Position numbers and translations under genes: made by a program. 64,000 bases of DNA, taken from Magnetococcales bacterium (lineage in GTDB: Bacteria > Pseudomonadota > Magnetococcia > Magnetococcales > JADGBX01). The notes under the pieces were generated by a model. That model was not told the origin of the DNA and ran no database searches. It worked only from the letters and a program-made list of their open reading frames with translations. The stretch covers positions 1 through 64,000 of the forward strand of contig JADGBX010000004.1 in the NCBI GenBank assembly GCA_015231265.1, read 5' to 3'. Positions 9,863 to 19,191 of the stretch are shown here, piece by piece (the stretch's first letter is position 1; each line of letters begins with the position of its first letter).

Positions 9863-10446
9863 GTTCCCAGAACAACACGCCCGGTCTGAAGCTGAATCTT
9901 GGCTGTGGCAATCACCATCTGAATGGCTATCTCAATGTGGATAAGGTGGGCCGGGCCGACACACTGTGTGATCTTGAATCCTTACCGTGGCCATGGGAGA
10001 ACAACAGTGTCCAGGAAATTGTCATGCGTCATGTTCTGGAGCATCTTGGTCAGAAGAGCGACACCTTTCTCGGCATCATGCAGGAGATCTATCGGGTGTG
10101 TCGAGATGGTGCCGTGATCACCATCACCGTTCCCCATCCACGCAGTGACAGTTTTCTCGACGACCCCACTCACGTCCGCCCGATTACCGTCAACGGCATG
10201 GCCCTCTTCTCAAAAGCAAAGAATCTGGAGTGGGCGGAACGGGGTGCTGCCAACACACCGCTGGGCTTGATTCTGGATGTGGATTTCGAGTTGACCGACT
10301 CCCGCTTCAATCTGGATGAACCCTGGCTCTCCAAACTCCAGCAGGGTGTCCTGACCACAGAGCAGATCTTTGAGGCAGAGCGGCATCAGTTCAATGTGGT
10401 GCACGAGATTGAGATAGTCCTGACCGTGCGAAAACCTGCTCAATAA
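9859..10446 (+). CDS. SAM-dependent methyltransferase
   Basis: LKLNLGCGNHHLNGYLNVDKV...MRHVLEHL...IYRVCRDGAVITITVPHP; ATGA overlap with the upstream FAAL fusion. Confidence 0.88.
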   Translation: MSSQNNTPGLKLNLGCGNHHLNGYLNVDKVGRADTLCDLESLPWPWENNSVQEIVMRHVLEHLGQKSDTFLGIMQEIYRVCRDGAVITITVPHPRSDSFLDDPTHVRPITVNGMALFSKAKNLEWAERGAANTPLGLILDVDFELTDSRFNLDEPWLSKLQQGVLTTEQIFEAERHQFNVVHEIEIVLTVRKPAQ

Positions 10447-10448
10447 AA

Positions 10449-10481
10449 AACGGGCGTCTCTGGTGAGGTCGCCCGTTCTTT
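10449..10481 (+). terminator. Rho-independent terminator between convergent genes
   Basis: AACGGGCG (10449-10456) / CGCCCGTT (10470-10477) followed by a T-rich tract. Confidence 0.75.
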
Positions 10482-10503
10482 CATTACGACTGGTTGTGTT
10501 TCT

Positions 10504-12117
10504 TTACAGGTTGGCAAAAAAATCGTTGCCTTTATCATCTACCACAATAAAGGCGGGGAAGTTCTCCACCTCAATTCGGTAGACCGCCTCCATACCTAGT
10601 TCAGGATAGTCGATCACTTCGGATTTTGTGATGCACTCCTCAGCCAGTCGCGCCGCAGCGCCGCCTATGGAGCCGAGATAGAACCCACCATTATCTTTAC
10701 AGGCGTTGGTCACATCACCACTGCGATTGCCCTTTGCAAGCATTACATATGAACCACCATGCTTCTGGAAGAGATCCACATAACTGTCCATCCGTCCTGC
10801 GGTGGTGGGACCGAACGAACCCGATGCATAACCATCCGGAGTCTTGGCAGGGCCAGCATAATAGACGATGTGATTCTTGAAATAATCGGGCATCGGCTCG
10901 TTGCGTTCCAACCGCTCCTTGATCTTGGCGTGGGCGATATCACGCGCAACGACGATGGGGCCGTTCAACATCACTCTCGTCTTGATGGGATAGGCTGAGA
11001 GCTCCTTCTTGATCTCATCCATAGGGCGGTTGAGGTCGAGTGTTACCACCTGAGCACTCAGAGACTCCGGTGGTGTCTCGGGAAGGAAACGCGCTGGTTC
11101 AGTCTCCAGAGCTTCGATCCAGATTCCAGAGCGGTCGATACGGGCAAGAACGTTTCGATCGGCTGAGCAGGAGACTCCAATGCCCACAGGACATGAAGCA
11201 CCATGACGAGGAAGGCGAATTACCCGTACGTCGTGGGCGAAGTAGCGTCCGCCGAACTGGGCACCCAGGCCATACTCCCGAGTCATCTGCAGGATCTCTT
11301 TCTCCAGCTCACGATCTCGGAAACCATGACCAGCTCCACTTCCTTTGTCAGGCAGTGTATCCAGATAGCGGGCGGAAGCCAGTTTCACCGTTTTCAAGGT
11401 GTGCTCGGCAGAGGTTCCACCGATAACCACGGCGAGATGATAAGGAGGACACGCGGCTGTTCCCAGGCTCTTCAACTCCTCTTTCAAGAATTCTCTCAGG
11501 CTGTCCGGATTGAGAAGTGCCTTTGTTCGTTGGTAGAGAAAGGTTTTGTTGGCAGATCCTCCACCCTTGGCCATGAACAAGAACCGATAGGCGTCACCAT
11601 CCACCGCCTCAAGGTCGATCTGAGCCGGGAGATTACTGCCTGTATTGGCCTCATCAAACATGGTGAGCGGGGCCACCTGAGAGTAGCGCAGATTACCCTG
11701 GGTATAGGCATTGAACACACCACGCGACAGCGCTTTTCTATCGCCACCACCTGTCCAGACCGACTCCCCCTTCTTGCCCATGATGATCGCTGTTCCGGTA
11801 TCCTGGCACCCAGGGAGAACACCACCTGCTGCGATATTGGCGTTCTTCAGTAGTTCAAAGGCGACATAGCGATCATTGTCGGAGGCTTCAGGATCGTCCA
11901 AAATAGCACGAAGCTGTTTGAGATGGCTGGTTCTGAGCAGGTGCTCCACATCGCGAAATGCCCGTTCTGCCAGTAGTGTTAACCCTTCAGGGGCGACCTC
12001 AAGGATCTCGCGACCCCCAACGTCCTTGACAGAAACATGCTTTTTGGACACCAGTCGGTATTGCGTCTCCGTATCCGGTCCCAAAGGCAACAGATCAGTG
12101 TATTGAAACGTGGGCAT
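10504..12117 (-). CDS. Class I fumarate hydratase
   Basis: 537 aa; [72 protein letters not shown]. Confidence 0.95.
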   Translation of the reverse strand: MPTFQYTDLLPLGPDTETQYRLVSKKHVSVKDVGGREILEVAPEGLTLLAERAFRDVEHLLRTSHLKQLRAILDDPEASDNDRYVAFELLKNANIAAGGVLPGCQDTGTAIIMGKKGESVWTGGGDRKALSRGVFNAYTQGNLRYSQVAPLTMFDEANTGSNLPAQIDLEAVDGDAYRFLFMAKGGGSANKTFLYQRTKALLNPDSLREFLKEELKSLGTAACPPYHLAVVIGGTSAEHTLKTVKLASARYLDTLPDKGSGAGHGFRDRELEKEILQMTREYGLGAQFGGRYFAHDVRVIRLPRHGASCPVGIGVSCSADRNVLARIDRSGIWIEALETEPARFLPETPPESLSAQVVTLDLNRPMDEIKKELSAYPIKTRVMLNGPIVVARDIAHAKIKERLERNEPMPDYFKNHIVYYAGPAKTPDGYASGSFGPTTAGRMDSYVDLFQKHGGSYVMLAKGNRSGDVTNACKDNGGFYLGSIGGAAARLAEECITKSEVIDYPELGMEAVYRIEVENFPAFIVVDDKGNDFFANL

Positions 12118-12275
12118 GGTCCACTCCTTGCCTTCACTATTCTACAGTTCAATTAAGATGTGGTTACTCTCTTTGAAACAGGCTGACAGCTCATCACATC
12201 GGGACAGGAACGATTTCACTCTCCCGCGAGAAGTCGGCCCAAGGGTAGCATGATCCTGCACAACCGGAAACGTCC

Positions 12276-12920
12276 ATGCCATATTCCCAACTCTCGGTTC
12301 ACGATCTGATCATTCACATCGGCTTGTGGCTGCTCTTCGCCCTTCAGCACTCCGGAATGGCCTCTGAACGCTTCAAAAAGGGGTGGTGCCGCCTCCTTGG
12401 ACCTCTCGCAGCGGCTGAGCGCCTCCTCTATAACCTTATTTCAGCCCTATGCACCTCAGCGATTCTGTTACACGCCTATCAATTCCTTCCCCACACGCCA
12501 CTCTTTCGTCCGGAGGGGTATATGCTTCTGACTCTCTTCGGCGTACAGTTTCTCGGAGCGATGGGAATGCTGGCAGCTCTGGCCACCTATGATCTGGCCC
12601 GTTTTTCTGGCTTTGCCGCACTACGTGCAGCCTCCAGCGGAGAAAACCTCCCTGAAGAGCCTTTTCAGATCGCTTGGCCGCATCGATTTGTTCGTCATCC
12701 TGTCTACGCATGCGGCCTGTTGGTGATCTGGGTCAGGCCACTGGATACGGCGGCACTGATTCTCAATCTCTGTGCAACCACCTACCTGATCATAGGCATG
12801 CGTTTGGAAGAGGGAAGGCTCCTGACAGCCTATGGAGAACCCTACATGCGCTACCGAAAACAGGTTCCTGCTTTGATCCCTTTGCCTGGACGCTCCCTAC
12901 CTCGGTTTCGAGCCCGTTGA
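12276..12920 (+). CDS. NnrU / isoprenylcysteine methyltransferase-like integral membrane protein
   Basis: Multiple TM helices; LLFALQHSGMASERFKKGW..., RHPVYACGLLVIWV, MRLEEGRLLTAYGEPYMRYRKQVPALIPLP. Confidence 0.75.
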   Translation: MPYSQLSVHDLIIHIGLWLLFALQHSGMASERFKKGWCRLLGPLAAAERLLYNLISALCTSAILLHAYQFLPHTPLFRPEGYMLLTLFGVQFLGAMGMLAALATYDLARFSGFAALRAASSGENLPEEPFQIAWPHRFVRHPVYACGLLVIWVRPLDTAALILNLCATTYLIIGMRLEEGRLLTAYGEPYMRYRKQVPALIPLPGRSLPRFRAR

Positions 12921-12953
12921 TGAGATCCGGAAGAGCCTGTGCACAGTTACAGA

Positions 12954-13916
12954 TCAGGCGATGCTTGCCACGACATAATCAGGACGGATCCCCCTCGCCT
13001 CGTACAGTAAGGGCAGTGTCTCCTCTTCACCCTGATAGACTCCGGAGAGAGTCAAACATGTTTTAAAGCCCATGGCTGCACCCCCTAGGATATCGGTATC
13101 CAATGTGTCGCCAACCATGAGAATCTTCTCGGGATCAACCGAGTCATCCAGAGTAGAGAGCGCCAGGGTGAAGATCGGGGTAAACGGTTTTCCACAGCCG
13201 ATGATCGGCATGTCGAATTGCTCGGATAGTTCCATGGTGGTATATCCGGCCACCGCATTCAGACGCCCGTCACTCTCCGGAGCCACCAGATCGGGATTGG
13301 CAAGAAGAATGGGGCACTGTTTCTCCTGCAACAGCGTATCCACCTCCTCACGCTGCTCGGTGACGTAGTAATCGCGATTACTGCACATGATGATGCTCTC
13401 GGCATCACGCCAAGAGAGCGCATTGCCATCATGGCTCACCAACAACTGTTCCGGGTTGGGAGCATAAGAACCGCGACTGTCAGCAGTACCAACCATGTAG
13501 TAGGGTTTTCCCTGCAAATCAGTTGTTGCCATGAAAGGAATCACCGCCATACCTGAGCTGACGATCTCCTCCTTGGCAATCTCAAACCCCATATCCTTGA
13601 ACCGCAACTCAAGCTTTTCGGGTGATTGAGAGGCGTTGTTGGAGACAATCCGATACCTCTTACCCATCGCTTTAAGCTTCTTAAGTGTTGCCGCAGCTCC
13701 CGGTATTGGTTTCCGACCAACATTCAGCACACCGAAAGCATCAAAAAACAGAGCATCGAACTGCTCCACCAACTCCCAAAAGGAGGAGACGGAAGCTACC
13801 CCTCCGGCACGTAAACGCTGATCCAATGTCTCATCATCACGACACAACATCTGCCGATAGCGTGCATAATAGGGTGTAAGTTTCTTCTGACCGAGAATGG
13901 CAGGTTTTCCGTTCAT
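12954..13916 (-). CDS. HAD-IIA family hydrolase (NagD-like)
   Basis: FDALFFDAFGVLNVGRKPIPGAAATLKKLKAMGKRYRIVSNNAS; IGCGKPFTPIF; KILMVGDTLDTDILGGAAMGFKTCLTLSGVY. Confidence 0.9.
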   Translation of the reverse strand: MNGKPAILGQKKLTPYYARYRQMLCRDDETLDQRLRAGGVASVSSFWELVEQFDALFFDAFGVLNVGRKPIPGAAATLKKLKAMGKRYRIVSNNASQSPEKLELRFKDMGFEIAKEEIVSSGMAVIPFMATTDLQGKPYYMVGTADSRGSYAPNPEQLLVSHDGNALSWRDAESIIMCSNRDYYVTEQREEVDTLLQEKQCPILLANPDLVAPESDGRLNAVAGYTTMELSEQFDMPIIGCGKPFTPIFTLALSTLDDSVDPEKILMVGDTLDTDILGGAAMGFKTCLTLSGVYQGEEETLPLLYEARGIRPDYVVASIA

Positions 13917-14224
13917 GTGAGTTCTCCTTTATTGGCTCCATCACCACTCCATCACCACTAAAATGGTAACAGAGACGCTTCGTCCAACAACACTGACAAC
14001 ATGCTGCTCCTGCAGTGTTTGTTCAGTTTCTGGTGGCAAGATCAACAGGTTTGCGTTGCAATTTATAGATGATCAGTATATTTTCTTACCATATCCATTT
14101 TGATTATGAATCAGGATCTCTGTAAGGACTCTTCTGCAAGCAGGCAACAACAGACCAGGAAGCGTTCCAGAGACGTGATCTACATCCGACCACGGAGAGG
14201 TCTGCAACAACAAGGTGTTGATTC

Positions 14225-15169
14225 ATGAGCTTTTCAGATACACGACTCCGGGTTTTTTACGCCGTCGCGAAACAACTCTCTTTTACCAGAGCAGCAGAAG
14301 AACTCTATCTCACACAGCCTGCGGTCACCTTTCAGATCCGGCAGCTGGAAGAGCACTTTAATACACGACTGTTTGACCGTCACCATAACCGGATCTCCCT
14401 CACGGAAGCCGGAGAAGTGGTGTTCGGATACGCCGAACGCATTTTGGAACTCTACCGGGAGACCGACAAGGCGATCAATGAGATGACCGGGGTCACTCGG
14501 GGAATCGTCAAGATCGGCGCCTCTACAACCATCGGCGAGTACCTGTTTCCCAGAATCCTCAGCGGCTATCACGACAATTTTCCCAATGTCCAAATTCGAC
14601 TCAGCGTCGACAACACCCGCTTGGTGGTGCGCAAACTGGAAGATGCGACTATTGATGTGGGCATGGTGGAAGGGCCGGTCAAAAACAAGAATATCGTCAC
14701 TGCTGACTGTCTGGAAGATGAGCTTGTTGTCATTCTGCCTCCTGATCATCCCCTGACCAAGATGAAGGAGATCCCTCTGGCCAAGTTCAAAGAGTGCCCG
14801 TTCGTCTCCCGTGACGAAGGATCGGGGACGCGTGAGGTGATCACTGATCTGCTCGGACAGGCTGGACTGCCATACGATCAGCTCAATGCAATTCTTGAAC
14901 TTGGTACCACCGAGTCGGTAAAGGGTGCTGTCGAAGGGGGAGTCGGTGTCAGCATCGTCTCCATCGTCTCTTTGCGGAAAGAGCTGAAACTGGGCACGTT
15001 GGTTGCTCGCCGGATCAAGAGCGTTCCTCTAAAAAGAGAGATCCGCTTTGTCTACCAGAAACAGAAATTCCGTACCAAAGCGGTGGAAGAGTTTCTTAAA
15101 TTTGCTCAAACACAGTGTCAACGACTCTCTGAGGAGATGGAGATATCGATTCAGGACAGCAGTTCCTGA
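14225..15169 (+). CDS. LysR-family transcriptional regulator
   Basis: N-terminal HTH LRVFYAVAKQLSFTRAAEELYLTQPAVTFQIRQLEEHFNTRLFDR; substrate-binding domain with SRDEGSGTREVI. Confidence 0.95.
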   Translation: MSFSDTRLRVFYAVAKQLSFTRAAEELYLTQPAVTFQIRQLEEHFNTRLFDRHHNRISLTEAGEVVFGYAERILELYRETDKAINEMTGVTRGIVKIGASTTIGEYLFPRILSGYHDNFPNVQIRLSVDNTRLVVRKLEDATIDVGMVEGPVKNKNIVTADCLEDELVVILPPDHPLTKMKEIPLAKFKECPFVSRDEGSGTREVITDLLGQAGLPYDQLNAILELGTTESVKGAVEGGVGVSIVSIVSLRKELKLGTLVARRIKSVPLKREIRFVYQKQKFRTKAVEEFLKFAQTQCQRLSEEMEISIQDSSS

Positions 15170-17115
15170 TCTTTCGACGACTCAGACACTTTCCAGAGGA
15201 TTTCTCCTGCAACGCCTGTGATTCTGCTCACAGGCGTTGTGCCTTGAACAGCATTTCCCAACACGATCGCTTCTACTTTCTCCAGGTCATGTAACACAAG
15301 AGAGCGCTCTTGTGCTCCGGACTCACCAATAAACTGCGCACGCCAGAGACTCTTCAACAGACCATCCTCAAGAGGTGGAACAAACCACTTCCCCTCCATT
15401 CTATACGCGAGTCCGCGAATGGCAGTCTCCGTCACACAGCTCCGTTTATTGACGAACAGTGCATCATCACTCCCCTGGGTTCTGGCTTCAGCCAACGCTT
15501 CATCAAAGTGATGACGACGACTGATTTTGTACCGTAGCAATCTCTCGTTATTGTCGATGATCGTTCTGGATATCACCAGTCGCAATGAAGGGTTCGGATC
15601 TGGTAGCGGGCGCGTCAACCAAGTCATCTCACCAGTTGCATCAAGGGTGATCCTGAGCACGAATGGCAGGGCGCTGCCCTGCATAATTGTGGCCAGTTCA
15701 GTGTTGACGACTTCTGAAATGAGTGTCTGAAACCTCACGGCATCAAAAAGAAACCCAAGAGCCCTGGCCGATTGGTGCAGACGAGACGTGTGTTCAGACA
15801 AGAGGACAACAGACAGATCCGCCTCGACACGCATGGTTTCAATCAACTGGAAGGGTGCAGTCTCTCTGGAGAAAGGGGCGGTCTCCGTCATAAATCGCCC
15901 TTTGTCAGCCAGCTCCTGCCACTCAGCATCGGTCTGGGAATCAGCAACGATTCCTCCTCCCAGTCCGAGTGTTGCTTGGTGATCCCCGTCCCAGGTCACT
16001 GTCCGAATTGCGACATTGAAGAGATAGTCACCGCCTGGAAGAAAAGCACCGATCGCGCCTGTATAGACACCGCGTGGAAACTGCTCCAACTCACGAATGA
16101 TCTCCATGGTGCGATGCTTGGGAGCGCCTGTGATTGACGCTGCTGGAAAGAGAGACTGCATCTGATCCGAGAATTTCGTTCCAGGATGCGCACGACCTCT
16201 CACCCGTGTCTCCAGGTGATGGACTGAAGGGAAGGCACGCCAGGAGATGAGATCTCCCGTCGTCACGCTGCCGGTTTGGCACACACGGCCCAGATCGTTA
16301 CGAACCATATCAACGATCATCACATGCTCGGCACGATCCTTCTCTGACGAGAGAAGTTCCTGCCGGATTGCCATATCTGTTGTCGAATCGCTCTGTCGAG
16401 GTCGGGTGCCCTTGATCGGCCCCGACTCCAGATCATCCCCCACTCTGGCCAGAAACAGTTCCGGTGAAAAGGAAGTAACGGTCCAGTTCCCTTGGGAAAT
16501 CCATGCACCGAAAGGGTGTCGATGGCGTGTCTGAAGATCGAGGAAGATCTGGGCTGGGTCACCCCTATCCAGGTGAATTCTGGAACGGGTGGTGAAGTTA
16601 ACCTGATAACTATCACCGGCAAGGATTAGATCGTTGATCTTTGAAAGAGCATCGACATAGCCCGAACGACTTAGATCCAGATGACAAGAGAACGGTGATG
16701 AAGGGGGTGACAACGAGTGTGGAGGCGAGTCGGGAATCAAACAGGCAGGCAGTGCGCTGTCATAGACGGCAAACCAGACCAAAGGCAATTGGGGTGAACC
16801 GGTTTCCGTCAATGTGCCTGATCGAGATGTGAAAACAGGAAGTCCAAAAGCGGCAGAAGCTTCATAAGAGATCCAACCAGCGACCCATTTTCCAGCCTCC
16901 GAGGCTTTTTCAGCCTCAGAGAGCACTGAGGTAACCTGGTCAGAACTGTACGCAGTCAATAATCGTTCTGGAGAGGTGAGTAGCAGAGGCACCGCAAAAG
17001 GGGCAAAATCCAGCAGCACACTCTCGCGATGTTCATGGAGCCAAAGAGGTGTGACAGGGATGGGATCACTGTCACGCAGAAGCGCTTGAATCGACGCATC
17101 GAAAGATGTCGACAT
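15151..17115 (-). CDS. pabB: Aminodeoxychorismate synthase component I fused to aminodeoxychorismate lyase (PabB-PabC)
   Basis: 654 aa; chorismate-binding domain (AGDSYQVNFTTRSRI, GPIKGTRPRQ, SITGAPKHRTMEIIRELE, GLGGGIVADS) followed by an aminotransferase IV-like lyase domain (YKISRRHHFDEALAEARTQGSDDALFVNKRSCVTETAIRGL). Confidence 0.92.
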   Translation of the reverse strand: MSTSFDASIQALLRDSDPIPVTPLWLHEHRESVLLDFAPFAVPLLLTSPERLLTAYSSDQVTSVLSEAEKASEAGKWVAGWISYEASAAFGLPVFTSRSGTLTETGSPQLPLVWFAVYDSALPACLIPDSPPHSLSPPSSPFSCHLDLSRSGYVDALSKINDLILAGDSYQVNFTTRSRIHLDRGDPAQIFLDLQTRHRHPFGAWISQGNWTVTSFSPELFLARVGDDLESGPIKGTRPRQSDSTTDMAIRQELLSSEKDRAEHVMIVDMVRNDLGRVCQTGSVTTGDLISWRAFPSVHHLETRVRGRAHPGTKFSDQMQSLFPAASITGAPKHRTMEIIRELEQFPRGVYTGAIGAFLPGGDYLFNVAIRTVTWDGDHQATLGLGGGIVADSQTDAEWQELADKGRFMTETAPFSRETAPFQLIETMRVEADLSVVLLSEHTSRLHQSARALGFLFDAVRFQTLISEVVNTELATIMQGSALPFVLRITLDATGEMTWLTRPLPDPNPSLRLVISRTIIDNNERLLRYKISRRHHFDEALAEARTQGSDDALFVNKRSCVTETAIRGLAYRMEGKWFVPPLEDGLLKSLWRAQFIGESGAQERSLVLHDLEKVEAIVLGNAVQGTTPVSRITGVAGEILWKVSESSKDQELLS

Positions 17116-17174
17116 GGAGACAGCGTTCCTTCACTGACAACCCAATGGAACGTCATGACACTCAGCACGGGGAG

Positions 17175-17231
17175 AGTATCCCAGCTCTCCCAAAGAGCTA
17201 GGCGTAGAGTAGTATCCCAGCTCTCCCAAAG
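17175..17231. repeat. Short direct repeat: two identical 21-bp copies, 36-bp period
   Basis: agtatcccagctctcccaaag at 17175-17195 and 17211-17231. A GGGAGAG/CTCTCCC dyad overlaps the first copy. Confidence 0.9.
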
Positions 17232-17259
17232 TGCGTGTCAAGAGAGGCCCAAAGCAGTT

Positions 17260-18147
17260 TTACAGAATGTCATGCGCTTGCAAGACTGGTCGGGGATCAA
17301 CATGTAGCCTCTTGATACCCAGATCCTTCTCATCGATCCCCATGGCCAGACCAAGCAACTGAGCGAAGTTCAGCTCCGGCAGCTCAATCTTCTTGCCGAT
17401 AGTGGCTTCGATAGGTCCCTGGTTGGCTCCCATGATCATATCGCACAATGTACAGGGCGAGATCATCACATCGGCACCGGCTTCACGGGCATTGAGACAG
17501 TTCTTACCCGCCATCTCATGGGTCTCCTGCTTATCGGAGAGCATGAAATGGAAACCGCAACACTTGTCATGCCCATCGTAAGCAACCGGCTTTCCACCCA
17601 AGAGTTCAATGAGTCGATCCAGATGATCGGCCTCTTCACCGGCCTTGGCATCAAAGATCTCGGCAGGACGAATATTGTGACAACCGTAGAAGGGTGCCAC
17701 CTGCAAACCATTGAGTGGTTTTACGATCCGTGACTGGAGTACCTTGGGATCCACCTGATCGGTGATCACCCACAACAGATGATACACCTTGATGGATGCC
17801 TGATACGGACGAACACCCGACTCTTCAAGCACCTTGTTGATAGATGCGAGAATATCTGGCTCGGTCCGGAAACGGTAGTTGGCATGGGTCAGTGTCTGCA
17901 AGCACGTGTTGCAGACTGTCACCAAATCGCACCCCTTCTCCTCCGCTTCGGAAAGGATCCGGGCAGCAACCGCCAGGGAGAAAGCCGGTTTGGTCTCGCG
18001 CAGGCTGACTGCCCCACAGCAGGTGGAACGCGGCATCTCATGCAGCGTAATTCCAAGAGCTTCACAGACGGAACGCGCTGACCAGTCGGCCTCTTTCTGA
18101 ACCTGTTTGGCCGCGCATCCGGGATAATAGGCAAATTCCATCGGCAT
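17260..18147 (-). CDS. SdhE-type succinate dehydrogenase / heterodisulfide reductase subunit B-like protein (two CCG domains)
   Basis: Two CCG-type cysteine motifs: YYPGCAAKQ...STCCGAVSL...CNTC and FYGCHNIRP...KCCGFHFML...SPCTLCD. Start moved to 18147 (GGAGACGATC-ATG). Confidence 0.85.
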   Translation of the reverse strand: MPMEFAYYPGCAAKQVQKEADWSARSVCEALGITLHEMPRSTCCGAVSLRETKPAFSLAVAARILSEAEEKGCDLVTVCNTCLQTLTHANYRFRTEPDILASINKVLEESGVRPYQASIKVYHLLWVITDQVDPKVLQSRIVKPLNGLQVAPFYGCHNIRPAEIFDAKAGEEADHLDRLIELLGGKPVAYDGHDKCCGFHFMLSDKQETHEMAGKNCLNAREAGADVMISPCTLCDMIMGANQGPIEATIGKKIELPELNFAQLLGLAMGIDEKDLGIKRLHVDPRPVLQAHDIL

Positions 18148-18171
18148 GATCGTCTCCTCGCACCGCACCCG

Positions 18172-19176
18172 TTACTCGGGCTCGACCTCTTTGGCTTTGG
18201 TCTCGACATCCAGGGGATTTTTCTCAAGGATATCGTACATCTTGCGAACCTCCTCAATCCCTTCCGCTTTGTGCGGAATCGGCGAGGGGATCTTGCCCTT
18301 CTTCAGTAGATGCAGGGCGGTGGGAATCTCACCCATAGTTCCGAAGATACCAATGGTCCGCATCATGACACTGAACTCGTTCAGATCACCACGGGAGGTG
18401 ATATCTTCATGGAATGCCAGAGCATGTTTGGCACCAGTGGTATTGGTAAACCCCTTTTGGATACCGCGAGTCCGCAGTTTGACAATAGCCTCCATGGGGG
18501 CCACATCCTTGGGACACGCTTCAACACACATGGCGCAACGGCTGCAGGACCACATCATGTGATCTTCCGAAAGCTCCTTAAGGCGGGCCGTCTTGCACCC
18601 TTCACGGGGGTCGGAGACGAACCGGAACGCCTTGGCCAACGCAGCAGGTCCAATATACTCCGGCGACACTTCCGCCACCGTACATTCAGAGTAGCAGCAC
18701 CCGCACATGATGCACTGGGTAACGTGGTTGACCTGATCGTAGGAGTTTTGATGAACCTCGGTATCCGCCTCATCCCCCCCTTTGATGAAGGGTTGGATCT
18801 TGATCACCCGATCGAAAAAAGGTGCTATATCGATCGCCATATCCTTGAGTACCGGCTGATTGCCCTGAGGCGCCACCTCAATCACTTGGTGCTCCTTGCC
18901 TTCGACGGACCGAGCAACAATGCCAACATGCGTTTTGCATGCCAGACGAGTCTTGCCGCTGATCTTCATGGCACAGGATCCGCAGATAGCCGACCGGCAC
19001 GACTGCCGATACGTTATAGTGCTATCTTGGTGATCACGAATATCGTCAAGCGCAGTGAGCACCGTAGTCGTCTCTTCGCACTCAATTATGTACTCCTGCC
19101 AGTTGGTATCCACCTTACCGTTGTCACCGTGGCAGGTGTTGCGCTGAACGCGGAATATGTAGGTCTTAATCGACAT
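18172..19176 (-). CDS. sdhB: Succinate dehydrogenase iron-sulfur subunit
   Basis: YRQSCRSAICGSCAMKISGKTRLACKTH; CIMCGCCYSECTV; CSRCAMCVEACPKDVAP. Confidence 0.93.
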   Translation of the reverse strand: MSIKTYIFRVQRNTCHGDNGKVDTNWQEYIIECEETTTVLTALDDIRDHQDSTITYRQSCRSAICGSCAMKISGKTRLACKTHVGIVARSVEGKEHQVIEVAPQGNQPVLKDMAIDIAPFFDRVIKIQPFIKGGDEADTEVHQNSYDQVNHVTQCIMCGCCYSECTVAEVSPEYIGPAALAKAFRFVSDPREGCKTARLKELSEDHMMWSCSRCAMCVEACPKDVAPMEAIVKLRTRGIQKGFTNTTGAKHALAFHEDITSRGDLNEFSVMMRTIGIFGTMGEIPTALHLLKKGKIPSPIPHKAEGIEEVRKMYDILEKNPLDVETKAKEVEPE

Positions 19177-19191
19177 CTTGCTTCCTCTCGC

